A program made the position numbers and the translations under genes. Below are positions 14,776-22,729 of a DNA stretch of 25,845 nucleotides, piece after piece. The notes under the pieces were generated by a model. It was given only the letters and a program-made list of their open reading frames with translations, was not told the DNA's origin and ran no database searches. Each line of letters starts with the position of its first letter. Position 1 is the stretch's first letter. Location of the stretch: the NCBI GenBank assembly GCA_024278655.1, contig JAJRSV010000455.1:1-25845 (forward strand), written 5' to 3'. Source of the stretch: Bacteroidota bacterium (GTDB taxonomy: Bacteria; Bacteroidota; Ignavibacteria; Ignavibacteriales; Ignavibacteriaceae).

Positions 14776-14799
14776 GAGCGACTTTCAAGTCGCTCTTTT
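14776..14799 (+). terminator. Intrinsic terminator of the rpoD-lipoprotein transcript
   Basis: GAGCGACT (14776-14783) pairs with AGTCGCTC (14788-14795) around the loop TTCA and is followed by TTTT. It lies 48 bases after the lipoprotein stop codon. Confidence 0.65.
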
Positions 14800-14806
14800 A
14801 ATGGGA

Positions 14807-14824
14807 AGCGAACTGAAGTTCGCT
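14807..14824. repeat. Third palindrome of the convergent terminator cluster
   Basis: AGCGAAC (14807-14813) pairs with GTTCGCT (14818-14824) around TGAA. It shares the AGCG/CGCT edges of the two hairpins before it and has no T run on either side, so it may be a repeat unit and not a terminator in its own right. Confidence 0.55.
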
Positions 14825-14835
14825 CAACAGTAATT

Positions 14836-17800
14836 TTAACTGCAGCCCGAAGTAGAACCGCAGGTCATACACTTCAGGCAGGTTCCGTTTCTTACCATTG
14901 TTAAGCTCTGGCATTCGGGACAAATATCGCCTGTGTATCCCTGCTGTTTCGCTTTCTGAATTTTATTTCGCATCAAAGCTTTTTCGTTTGCAACAAATTT
15001 TTTCCTTTTAACAGCCGAGCTCGTTGATAGATTATAATTATATGATGAATCGACGTTATCTTTATCCAGTTCGACAAGTCTTTCGTGTTCGCTTACTACT
15101 TCTTCATCAGTAAATTCCGGTTCGGTATCGCTTAGCTTTTTAACAATGCCCGGCGATGCTTTAGTAATTGTTTCCGCAGGTTCTACATGAGCCAGGTCGT
15201 TTCTGCCGAGATACGTAACCGCAAGTTCTCTGAAAATATAATCGATAACCGATGTAGCCATTTTAATTTTTGCATTTCCGGTTACGATGCCGCTCGGTTC
15301 AAACCTTGTGAATACAAAGGCATCGACAAACTCTTCAAGCGGAACGCCGTGCTGCAATCCCAACGATATCGAGATTGCAAAGCAGTTCAGTAAGCTTCTG
15401 AATGCGGCACCTTCGCGATGCATATCGATAAATATTTCGCCGATCTGTCCGTTTTCATATTCACCGGTTCTTATATAAACCGATTGACCATTAATTTTCG
15501 CCTTTTGAGTGTAGCCGCTTCTGCGGTCGGGTAAGCGTCTTCTTTTGGCAATGTACCTGTGAATAATCTTTTCGGCAACTTTAACCAAATCGTGCTTATC
15601 TTTATCCTCAATTAACGATTCGATATCTTCTTCGCTTACGGTGTTCAGCGGCTGCGAAAGTTTCGAGCCGTCTCTGTAAAGTGCGTTTGCTTTTATTCCA
15701 AGCTTCCACGATTGCATATAAGCATCTTTTACATCTTCAATGGAAGCTGCATTCGGAAGATTGATTGTTTTGGAGATTGCGCCCGAAATAAACGGCTGTG
15801 CCGCTGCCATCATTTTTATATGTGCGATGGGACGGATAAAACGAGTTCCTTTTTTTCCGCACTTGTTAGCACAATCGAAAACGGGATAATGATCGTGATT
15901 TAAGAACGGGGCGCCTTCAATTGTCATCGTTCCGCAAACGTAATCGTTTGCCGAGGCGATTTCCTCTTTACTGAATCCTAACTCTTCAAGCAAATCGAAA
16001 TCAAACGAATTTATTTTCTCTTCGGGAATGCCGAGCTTGTTAACTAAAAAGTCGGTTCCTAATGTAAACTTGTTAAACGCAAAACTCAATTCGAATACAG
16101 AAGGCAATGCTTTTTCTATCTTTGCAATCATCTCGTCGGTAAATCCTTTTGCCTTCAACGATTCGGGATTGATATGCGGACATCCCTGCAGAGTGCCATG
16201 ACCCTTTGCATATTTTACTATCTCGTTTATCTGATCTTTGTTGTATCCGAGTCTCTCGAGTGCTGGCGGAATTGATTGATTGATGATTTTAAAGTATCCG
16301 CCGCCGGCTAATTTTTTGAATTTAACCAAAGCAAAATCCGGTTCAACGCCGGTTGTATCGCAATCCATCAGCAAACCTATTGTGCCCGTAGGAGCAATTA
16401 CAGTTACCTGTGCGTTTCTGTATCCGTATTTTTTGCCTAACTCTACGGCTCTGTCGGCATCCTCTCTAGCTGCTTTCAGAAGGTCGGATGGGCAGTGCTG
16501 AGGATCGATTCCGACCGGAGTGATAGACAAACCCTCATACTCTTCTTTGGGAACGTTATACGCAGCCCTGCGATGATTTCTTATAACACGAAGCATATGC
16601 TCGGCGTTCTTTTCGTATTTGGGGAACGGTCCGAGTTCCTTAGCCATTTCAGCCGAAGTTGCGTAAGCTGACATATGCATTATAGCCGTCAGCGCTCCGC
16701 ATATTGCAAAAGCTTCGGGGCTGTCGTACGGTATTCCCTGCAGCATAAGCAGCGAACCGAGATTAGCGTAACCCAAACCGAGAGTTCTGAAATCGTAACT
16801 TCTTTGAGCAATCTCCTTGCTTGGGAACTGCGCCATCAAAACACTTATTTCAAGAACGATTGTCCACAGTCTTGCCGCGTGTCTGTATTCTGTAATCTTA
16901 AAATTATGGCTCTTTAAATCGTAAAACTTTACAAGGTTTAACGAAGCGAGGTTGCATGCCGTATCGTCCAGGAACATATATTCGCTGCAGGGGTTGCTTG
17001 CTTTTATCTCGCCGTCTTCGGGGCAGGTATGCCATTCGTTAATTGTAGTATGGTACTGAATTCCGGGATCTGCCGAAGACCATGCTGAGTAAGCTATATC
17101 GTCCCAAAGATCCCGTGCTCTTAAAGTTTTGCACGGCTTCGGTTCTCTTTCTTCTTCTTTGGCTTTCTTCTTCTCAACGCGCCAGTATAAATTCCAGTCG
17201 CCGTCTTCTATAACAGCGTTCATAAAATCGTTTGTTACGCGTATAGAGTTGTTCGAGTTCTGTCCCGAAACGGTTGCATAAGCTTCGGAGTTCCAGTCGG
17301 TGTTGTAAACCGGGAACTCGATTGATTTAAAACCTAATTTAGCCAGATGAATTACACGCTCGATATAATTGTTCGGTATCATCACTTTTCTTGCTTCGAT
17401 GATAGCGTGCTTTAATTTCTTATTTGTTTGTTTATTGAACCTGTCGTTTTCAGGATGTTCCTCGTAGCATGCTTTCATTATTTTGTTCAGGTGGTAGTTG
17501 GTCAGTTTTGAACCGGCAACCAACGCAGCTACCTTCTGCTCTTCAACTACTTTCCATTTGATGAACTCTTCGATGTCGGGATGGTCGAGATCGAGTGTTA
17601 CCATTTTTGCGGCACGGCGTGTTGTTCCACCCGATTTAATAGCACCTGCAGAGCGGTCGCCGATTTTCAGGAACGACATCAGTCCCGATGATTTTCCTCC
17701 GCCGCTTAACGGCTCGTTCTCGCCGCGTATTTCTGAAAAGTTTGAACCCGTTCCCGAACCGTACTTAAAAAGTCTTGCTTCGCGTACCCACAAATCCATT

Positions 17801-18441
17801 ATACCGCCTTCATTCACCAGGTCGTCTTTAACCGACTGAATGAAACAAGCATGCGGCTGCGGATGAGTGTATGCATCGGTTGATTGTGTTAATTTTCCGG
17901 TTTTGAAATCTACAAAGTAATGACCCTGCGAAGGACCCGATATTCCGTAAGCCCAGTTCAATCCGGTATTAAACCATTGCGGGCTGTTTGGTGCAGCCAT
18001 CTGATTGGCAAGCATAAAAATAAGTTCGTCATAAAATGCCTTAGCATCTTCTTCGCTGTCGAAGTAATTTGCTTTCCAGCCCCAGTAAGTCCAGTTGCCT
18101 GCTAAACGATGGAAAACCTGCCTGCTGTCTTTTTCCGATGTGAATCTGTCAGCTTCGGGTAACTGGTTTAATTTTTCCTCGTCTGCTTTTGAGGGCTGCA
18201 GCCATTCCGGAACGCCTTCTTCCGGTATTTTAACCAGCAACTTAGGAACTCCCGCCTTTCTGAAATACTTTTGCGCAATAATATCGATGGCTACCTGAGA
18301 CCATTGCTCGGGTACTACAACGTCTTCCATCCTGAATACTATTGAGCCGTCGGGATTTTTAATTTCTGATGTGCGCTTTACAAATTTAATAGATGCTAAC
18401 GGATCTTTACCTTGTTTTGTAAATAGTCTATTAATTTGCAT
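14836..18441 (-). CDS. nrdJ: Adenosylcobalamin-dependent (class II) ribonucleotide reductase
   Basis: NrdJ reduces ribonucleotides to deoxyribonucleotides, generating its thiyl radical with vitamin B12 and so needing no oxygen. The 1201-residue product has the catalytic set C199 (PHACFIQ), N483/C485/E487 (NPCSE) and C496 (DTACNLAS), plus the phosphate-binding APTGTIGLL (683-691) and VEPDFALVKFKK. A long C-terminal domain (from about 940) ends in a Cys-rich tail, C1174, C1177, C1188, C1191, C1194 and C1200, that can bind zinc and relay electrons. ATG at 18441 has AGGAG six bases upstream. No intein, NrdR box or cobalamin riboswitch is seen in the leader. The gene ends at a strong terminator. 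Confidence 0.96.
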   Translation of the reverse strand: MQINRLFTKQGKDPLASIKFVKRTSEIKNPDGSIVFRMEDVVVPEQWSQVAIDIIAQKYFRKAGVPKLLVKIPEEGVPEWLQPSKADEEKLNQLPEADRFTSEKDSRQVFHRLAGNWTYWGWKANYFDSEEDAKAFYDELIFMLANQMAAPNSPQWFNTGLNWAYGISGPSQGHYFVDFKTGKLTQSTDAYTHPQPHACFIQSVKDDLVNEGGIMDLWVREARLFKYGSGTGSNFSEIRGENEPLSGGGKSSGLMSFLKIGDRSAGAIKSGGTTRRAAKMVTLDLDHPDIEEFIKWKVVEEQKVAALVAGSKLTNYHLNKIMKACYEEHPENDRFNKQTNKKLKHAIIEARKVMIPNNYIERVIHLAKLGFKSIEFPVYNTDWNSEAYATVSGQNSNNSIRVTNDFMNAVIEDGDWNLYWRVEKKKAKEEEREPKPCKTLRARDLWDDIAYSAWSSADPGIQYHTTINEWHTCPEDGEIKASNPCSEYMFLDDTACNLASLNLVKFYDLKSHNFKITEYRHAARLWTIVLEISVLMAQFPSKEIAQRSYDFRTLGLGYANLGSLLMLQGIPYDSPEAFAICGALTAIMHMSAYATSAEMAKELGPFPKYEKNAEHMLRVIRNHRRAAYNVPKEEYEGLSITPVGIDPQHCPSDLLKAAREDADRAVELGKKYGYRNAQVTVIAPTGTIGLLMDCDTTGVEPDFALVKFKKLAGGGYFKIINQSIPPALERLGYNKDQINEIVKYAKGHGTLQGCPHINPESLKAKGFTDEMIAKIEKALPSVFELSFAFNKFTLGTDFLVNKLGIPEEKINSFDFDLLEELGFSKEEIASANDYVCGTMTIEGAPFLNHDHYPVFDCANKCGKKGTRFIRPIAHIKMMAAAQPFISGAISKTINLPNAASIEDVKDAYMQSWKLGIKANALYRDGSKLSQPLNTVSEEDIESLIEDKDKHDLVKVAEKIIHRYIAKRRRLPDRRSGYTQKAKINGQSVYIRTGEYENGQIGEIFIDMHREGAAFRSLLNCFAISISLGLQHGVPLEEFVDAFVFTRFEPSGIVTGNAKIKMATSVIDYIFRELAVTYLGRNDLAHVEPAETITKASPGIVKKLSDTEPEFTDEEVVSEHERLVELDKDNVDSSYNYNLSTSSAVKRKKFVANEKALMRNKIQKAKQQGYTGDICPECQSLTMVRNGTCLKCMTCGSTSGCS

Positions 18442-18885
18442 ACAGAACTCCTAAGTTTTACGGTTATTTAAAAACAACTTTTTTGATTTAAAGATATGAA
18501 TAAATTAATTCGCATCTGCTGGTAATAATCTTTACTGTTAAAACGTGATTTTGCCCGGGGTCGGGGTGAAGCTAAAAAATTTTTTGATAACATGAAATAG
18601 TCAGCAATAAGAATAAAAAATTTTTTTTCGACCCCGATAAGTATAACTCTAACTTTATGATATTTTTATAAAAAAACAAATTAAATCTTTCATGATATTT
18701 TAAAGGCGTAATTTTCAATCGATTTCAAGGAAAAATTTTTAATAAAAATTTATGCCTTGTAGGTTTACTTATGCAGGAGTTTTTTGGTCATCATTTTTAT
18801 TCTACGCTTTGAACATTTTTATTTATAACTTTAATACAGATTCGTTAATTTTTATAATCAATACAATTTTATTCTTATCTGCTGA
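18442..18885. other. Divergent intergenic region between nrdJ and the ABC transporter
   Basis: No gene is visible in these 444 AT-rich bases, which must hold promoters for both flanking genes. Structured elements are an inverted repeat CGGGGTCG (18556-18563) / CGACCCCG (18629-18636), two A/T tracts inside it (18574-18585 and 18615-18628) with centres 41 bases apart, and a direct repeat ATGATATTTT (18657-18666 and 18692-18701). No full TTG-N20-TANNTTTG site was found on either strand. Confidence 0.6.
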
Positions 18886-19815
18886 ATGACGAACAATACT
18901 TCCGATAAAGTAATTGAAGTTACAAACCTTACTAAGTACTTCAAAGATGTAAAAGCAGTCGATTCACTTTCGCTGAATGTTTACAGAGGTGATGTGTTCG
19001 GTTTCCTCGGACCGAACGGAGCGGGGAAGAGTACAACCATCAGAATGCTGCTTACACTCATAAATCCGCAAAAAGGCACAATACGGCTTTTTAACAAATT
19101 ACTTAAGGCAAACAGGCGTTCATTACTAAAAAACATAGGCGCAATTGTTGAAAAACCTGATTTTTATAACTACCTGACCGCTTACAAAAACCTTGAAATA
19201 TTGGGAAGGTTATCCGGCAAAGAGGTGACTTCGAAAAGAATTATGGAAGTGCTTGAGCTTGTGGGATTGAAAGAAAGATATAACAGCAAGGTTAAAACGT
19301 ATTCGCATGGAATGAAGCAGCGGCTCGGTATAGCGCAGGCACTTTTGCACGATCCGGAACTTATCATACTCGATGAACCCACAACCGGACTCGATCCGCA
19401 GGGGATGAAGGAGATAAGAGACCTGATAAATCATCTGAGCAGGGATCAGAAGAAAACCGTTTTTCTTTCGTCGCATATCCTATCGGAAGTAGAGCAGGTT
19501 GCAAACAGGATGATAATTATAAACAAAGGCAAAACAGTTGTTGAAGGTGAAGTGCAGGAACTCCTTAACGCCGGTGAATTGCATGTTAAATTTGAAGTGG
19601 ATGATGCCGCCAAAACAAAAACACTTATCTCCAATTCTGCCTGGCAGCAATACCTTATAGAAACAAACAATAACAGGTTTGTTTTCACTTTAAAGAATGA
19701 CCAGATAGCCGGTTTGAACAGGATGCTTGTGGAGAACGGTATTGACGTCAGCGCGGTGGTTCCTACACGCTCGTTGGAGGAGTATTTTTTGAAAATAACC
19801 GAGCACTCCGGATGA
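18886..19815 (+). CDS. ABC transporter ATP-binding protein (ABC-2 exporter type)
   Basis: This is the ATPase of an ABC-2-type exporter, energising the permease encoded next. The 309-residue product carries Walker A GPNGAGKST (42-50), the signature YSHGMKQR (139-146), Walker B LIILDEPT (159-166) and the H-loop His (H197 in LSSHILS). The first 215 residues form the nucleotide-binding domain; the C-terminal 95 residues are the accessory domain common in drug-export, bacitracin- or NosF-like ATPases. The Q-loop position reads VEKPDFYNYLT, the variant common in this subfamily. It overlaps the permease gene by four bases (ATGA). The substrate cannot be inferred. Confidence 0.93.
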   Translation: MTNNTSDKVIEVTNLTKYFKDVKAVDSLSLNVYRGDVFGFLGPNGAGKSTTIRMLLTLINPQKGTIRLFNKLLKANRRSLLKNIGAIVEKPDFYNYLTAYKNLEILGRLSGKEVTSKRIMEVLELVGLKERYNSKVKTYSHGMKQRLGIAQALLHDPELIILDEPTTGLDPQGMKEIRDLINHLSRDQKKTVFLSSHILSEVEQVANRMIIINKGKTVVEGEVQELLNAGELHVKFEVDDAAKTKTLISNSAWQQYLIETNNNRFVFTLKNDQIAGLNRMLVENGIDVSAVVPTRSLEEYFLKITEHSG

Positions 19816-20654
19816 TGTACAATCTTGTTAAAATAGAGTTGTATAAAATTTTCAAAAAGTGGCGTACTTACATCGGTTTCATTGCTATCGGGCTGATTGT
19901 AACAATTGTGCAAACGGCGATGTATTTCGAAGGGCAGAAATCGATTGAGTTTTTAACTCAAAACCTGCGGCAGAGTTTTATGCTTGTGGGCAACCTGTTA
20001 AACAGCTATTTCTTATCGCACTTTATTATGAATACACTTGCGATACATATTCCGTTTTTAATTGCATTGGTTGCCGGCGATTTGCTCGCCGGCGAAGCAA
20101 CTGCGGGAACTTACAGAGTATTGCTAACCAGACCAGTTTCGAGATTCCAGGTTGTCGCTTCAAAATATCTTGCCGGAAATATTTATACCGTGCTGCTTGT
20201 TATATGGCTGGCTCTCATCAGTCTCGGTTTAGGGATGATAATCTTCGGTACAGGTGAACTGATTGTAATACGGAGCGGAAAGATACTTATTTTCGACAGG
20301 GCGGATGTGTTATGGCGGTTTCTGCTTGCATACGGTTACGCTGCACTCGGTATGTCGGTGGTTTGTTCGCTTGCATTCTTCTTTTCTTCTTTGGTCGAAA
20401 ATGCAATCGGACCAATCATTACAACAATGGCTGTAATAATTGTATTCATAATTATCTCAGCTATCGATATAGATTTGTTCCGGCAGATTAAGCCGTACCT
20501 GTTTACCAATTATATTCTTTCGTGGTATCTGTTTTTCGATGACCCGCTGAATGTAACAAAAATTATTAATTCGGTTTTAATTTTAATAGGGCACGATGTT
20601 TTCCTTTTCGGATTAACCGCCTTTATATTCAAACGAAAAGATATTTTAACTTAA
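19812..20654 (+). CDS. ABC-2 family transporter permease
   Basis: The 280-residue protein has about six membrane segments (near 20-38, 66-91, 121-146, 169-192, 198-218 and 250-272), the architecture of NosY-like ABC-2 permeases. The cytoplasmic stretch AGEATAGTYRVLLTRPVSR (94-112) is the family coupling region and precedes FQVVASKYL. The start codon overlaps the ATPase stop. Two consecutive ATG codons open the frame; the first (19812) is used here. Confidence 0.92.
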   Translation: MMYNLVKIELYKIFKKWRTYIGFIAIGLIVTIVQTAMYFEGQKSIEFLTQNLRQSFMLVGNLLNSYFLSHFIMNTLAIHIPFLIALVAGDLLAGEATAGTYRVLLTRPVSRFQVVASKYLAGNIYTVLLVIWLALISLGLGMIIFGTGELIVIRSGKILIFDRADVLWRFLLAYGYAALGMSVVCSLAFFFSSLVENAIGPIITTMAVIIVFIIISAIDIDLFRQIKPYLFTNYILSWYLFFDDPLNVTKIINSVLILIGHDVFLFGLTAFIFKRKDILT

Positions 20655-20664
20655 TAAGAGAACA

Positions 20665-21375
20665 ATGATGAGAATAATTATAAAATACAGGGTTCTATTT
20701 TGGCTGCTGATATTTATTCCGGCTATTTCCTTATTGGCACAGAAAAAAGACCCCGATGAAATCCTGAATAAAGTAAAAGAAACTTTTGCCAAAGTAAAAG
20801 ATTACCAGGTTGATGTTCATATTAAAGTGGATGTGGATTTTTTAAAAGCACCGGAATCGGATGCGACGATTTATTTTAAACAGCCGGACAAGCTGCACGT
20901 CGAATCGGAAAAGTTTGTCCTTCTTCCGAAGAAAGGTTTAAGCTTTTTTCCTCTTTCGATTTTTAACGGTAATTACACTGCACTTTATGCTGGCGAGGAT
21001 ACCGTAAGAGGTGTACCAACGAGCATCGTAAAAGTAATTCCTTTAAGAGAGGAGAGCGAAATTGTTTTAAGCACTTTATGGATTGATACCGAACGGAACA
21101 TAATCCTGAAAATAATTTCCACCGTAAAACCGTCCGGTACTTTTACTATAGATTTTTATTATGACGGAATGCAGGATGAATTTCTGTTACCGAACTCGAT
21201 GGTGTTTACTTTTACGATTGACCGAATACAATTACCGAGAGGAATGGACGGAACAATTGATTCGGATGAACGGGACGATAAGAATCAATCGGAAAGGTCA
21301 ACCGGAAAAGTTTATCTTACATATTCAAATTACAGGATAAATAAAGGTTTACCCGACGAGCTGTTTGAAGATTAG
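20665..21375 (+). CDS. Secreted LolA-like protein
   Basis: The 236-residue product has an N-terminal signal sequence (hydrophobic FWLLIFIPAISLL, cleavage likely after SLLA). The mature part resembles the LolA/LolB periplasmic fold: an opening helix EILNKVKETFAKVKDYQVDV, a strand ATIYFKQPDKLHVES, and repeated strands including VKVIPLREESEI, TLWIDTERNIILKI and DFYYDG. LolA-like proteins carry lipids or lipid-linked proteins across the periplasm. It lies 10 bases after the permease gene, so the three genes probably act together at the envelope. The assignment rests on overall pattern, not a signature motif. A Glu/Asp-rich insert (about 200-216) is unusual. Confidence 0.75.
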   Translation: MMRIIIKYRVLFWLLIFIPAISLLAQKKDPDEILNKVKETFAKVKDYQVDVHIKVDVDFLKAPESDATIYFKQPDKLHVESEKFVLLPKKGLSFFPLSIFNGNYTALYAGEDTVRGVPTSIVKVIPLREESEIVLSTLWIDTERNIILKIISTVKPSGTFTIDFYYDGMQDEFLLPNSMVFTFTIDRIQLPRGMDGTIDSDERDDKNQSERSTGKVYLTYSNYRINKGLPDELFED

Positions 21376-21385
21376 TTTTTTATTG

Positions 21386-21416
21386 TTGATTCGAAGTGAA
21401 ATTTAGGTTATTTTGA
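21386..21416 (+). promoter_or_regulatory. Candidate promoter for the structured RNA
   Basis: TTG (21386-21388), a 20-base spacer and TATTTTGA (21409-21416) approximate the FCB -33/-7 pattern, though the -7 element is one base short of TANNTTTG. A start near 21423 would lie just before the first stem at 21428. Confidence 0.35.
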
Positions 21417-21422
21417 TACTTA

Positions 21423-21620
21423 TAGTAGGGCGGCTGAGTAAAAAAAGCAATAAATAAGGTGAGGAGGACTACAAGCTATTGCTTATGTTTTCCCAGCCGC
21501 CCAATCTGATCACTATAGGAGGCTTCTGCACAAGACAATGAGCGATCAGATATATGGGAGGAGATGATCAGACGTCATATTTATTGTCTTTTGCGTCACA
21601 AATATTGTGCTATTTTTTTC
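21423..21620 (+). ncRNA. Candidate structured small RNA with GGAGG motifs
   Basis: A nine-pair stem, GGGCGGCTG (21428-21436) with CAGCCGCCC (21494-21502), encloses an eight-pair stem (21445-21452 / 21477-21484) whose 24-base loop contains GAGGAGGA. Downstream, TCTGATCA (21505-21512) can pair with GATCAGA (21544-21550) or with TGATCAGA (21565-21572), and AAGACAAT (21532-21539) with ATTGTCTT (21583-21590). Two further purine motifs, AGGAGG (21517-21522) and GGGAGGAG (21556-21563), are in loops in some of these folds. A promoter-like site precedes it and a hairpin with a T run ends it. No known class (6S, tmRNA, SRP, RNase P, common riboswitches) is recognised. GGA-in-loop RNAs can bind CsrA-type proteins, but that is inference. 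Confidence 0.45.
21595..21619 (+). terminator. Candidate terminator of the structured RNA
   Basis: CACAA (21597-21601) pairs with TTGTG (21605-21609) around ATA, with a possible G21595-C21610 extension, and is followed by CTATTTTTTT. The stem is short, so strength is uncertain. Confidence 0.5.
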
Positions 21621-21693
21621 TGAAAAAAAGGCAGGAATTCATCAAGTAAAGAAAATTGTACTTGACGGTTTTAAAAAATTTTATTAAAAAACT

Positions 21694-22620
21694 TTACGAT
21701 GCTAAAGTTTTACGATATTCCTTTTTCATTAGTACGGGAGTTCGATTAAACTGTTTCTTAAATGCCCGACCGAATGCAGCTTCGGATGAGTACCCCACCT
21801 GTTCCGCAATTTCTATCATCGGCAGCTTTTTGTTTTTTATCAACTCCAATGCTTTATTCAATCTCCAGTTTGTCAGGTAATTCATAGGTGTAATTCCCAT
21901 TACTTCTTTAAATTTTGCTGCAAACGCCGAACGGGACATACCTACAATTCTGGCTATGTTTTCAAGTGTCCATCTTCTGTTCGGATATTTATGAATTAAA
22001 GCGAGTGCGTGATTTATTTGTTCATCTTTTAATGCCGCAAGAAAACCGTTCGATATTTTACTCTGTTGCAGATAAACCCTTAGTATGTGAATGAATAACA
22101 CTTCAGCCAACCGGGTTGTTATAATCTCGGATCCCGGTACATCGGATTCCGTTTCCTGAATGATAATGGATGCCACGGTTTCAATCCACGAGTTTCTTCT
22201 TCTTTCCGTTCCGCTTATATGAATCAGTTTAGGAAGTGATTGAAGAAACGGATGAATATAATCTTTATCGAATTCGAAATGACCGCAGACAAGCGTAGTG
22301 GATATACGCGAACCTTTAAATATTTGCTTCTTTTTCCGGTGCGATTCCAAAACTTTGGACCCGGCTACCAGTTTATTCCCGGTATTATCGGCAAGCCAGT
22401 GCGAATCACCATTCGGGAAAACGACTATATCACCGGTGTAAAGTTCAACCGGTTTTTTCATTTGCCCGGTTTTAAGATAGCAATGTCCCCACACTACTAA
22501 ATGAAATTGCGCATGCGGACTTTTATCCATCTCCATTCCCCATGGCGATAAAAAATCTTTCCTGAAATACACGCTGCTTTTCAGCTTTATCAAATTAAGT
22601 ATATCGCTTATTGCATCCAT
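21694..22620 (-). CDS. AraC-family regulator with N-terminal cupin domain
   Basis: The 308-residue protein has an N-terminal cupin-type sensor (MDAISDILNLI at the start, then AQFHLVVWGHCYL and PVELYTGDIVVFPNGDSHWL) of the kind found in AraC regulators with a cupin_6 domain. The C-terminal AraC DNA-binding domain has two helix-turn-helices: WTLENIARIVGMSRSAFAAK and PMIEIAEQVGYSSEAAFGRA, then FKKQFNRTPVLMKKEYR. An ATG 15 bases further upstream (22635) would add MRIQI; the family N-terminus favours 22620. It diverges from the YHS gene, its probable target, with 153 bases between the start codons. Its ligand is unknown. Confidence 0.92.
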   Translation of the reverse strand: MDAISDILNLIKLKSSVYFRKDFLSPWGMEMDKSPHAQFHLVVWGHCYLKTGQMKKPVELYTGDIVVFPNGDSHWLADNTGNKLVAGSKVLESHRKKKQIFKGSRISTTLVCGHFEFDKDYIHPFLQSLPKLIHISGTERRRNSWIETVASIIIQETESDVPGSEIITTRLAEVLFIHILRVYLQQSKISNGFLAALKDEQINHALALIHKYPNRRWTLENIARIVGMSRSAFAAKFKEVMGITPMNYLTNWRLNKALELIKNKKLPMIEIAEQVGYSSEAAFGRAFKKQFNRTPVLMKKEYRKTLAS

Positions 22621-22690
22621 AATCTGTATTCTCATTAATAATTGGACGGATAATCAAATTAATTGTATTATTTATCATTGATAGTCTATT

Positions 22691-22721
22691 CCAAAATACT
22701 TATTTATTGCCTGTGAGTCAA
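22691..22721 (-). promoter_or_regulatory. Candidate araC promoter (minus strand)
   Basis: On the minus strand TTG (22721-22719) is separated by 20 bases from TATTTTGG (22698-22691), the same spacing and -7 core as the site before the RNA candidate. A start near 22684 gives a leader of about 60 bases. Confidence 0.4.
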
Positions 22722-22729
22722 TAAATTTT

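Larger units (their letters stand above)
21376..21693. other. Convergent intergenic region containing the RNA candidate
   Basis: These 318 bases separate the + strand LolA-like gene from the minus strand araC gene. No conventional protein gene is present. They contain a promoter-like site (21386-21416), a structured element (about 21423-21590), a T-run hairpin (21595-21619) and a TCAAGTA/TACTTGA inverted repeat (21642-21648 / 21659-21665) just downstream of araC. Confidence 0.7.

Noticed and set aside
14836..18441. Several open frames antisense to nrdJ as genes
   Set aside because: They overlap a strongly conserved 1201-residue enzyme, lack recognisable domains or ribosome sites, and follow from its codon pattern.
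18556..18636. A MITE or other mobile element bounded by CGGGGTCG/CGACCCCG
   Set aside because: The terminal repeats are only eight bases, and no target-site duplication flanks them.
18805..18834. Promoter for the ABC operon (TTG at 18809-18811 and TAACTTTA at 18826-18833)
   Set aside because: The spacer is only 14 bases, well below the 19-21 expected, and the -7 element has a mismatch.
18442..18885. Cobalamin riboswitch or NrdR boxes upstream of the B12-dependent nrdJ
   Set aside because: No GCCACTG-type B12 box or NrdR-like palindrome was found on the minus strand leader.
21423..21620. 6S RNA, tmRNA, SRP RNA, RNase P RNA, or a TPP, SAM, glycine or c-di-GMP riboswitch
   Set aside because: None of their conserved core sequences is present, and the layout is several separate stems, not the long rod of 6S RNA.
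21642..21665. TCAAGTA/TACTTGA inverted repeat as the araC terminator
   Set aside because: The seven-pair stem has a ten-base loop and the minus strand T run begins about 12 bases later, so it does not meet the usual form; kept only as a description of the region.
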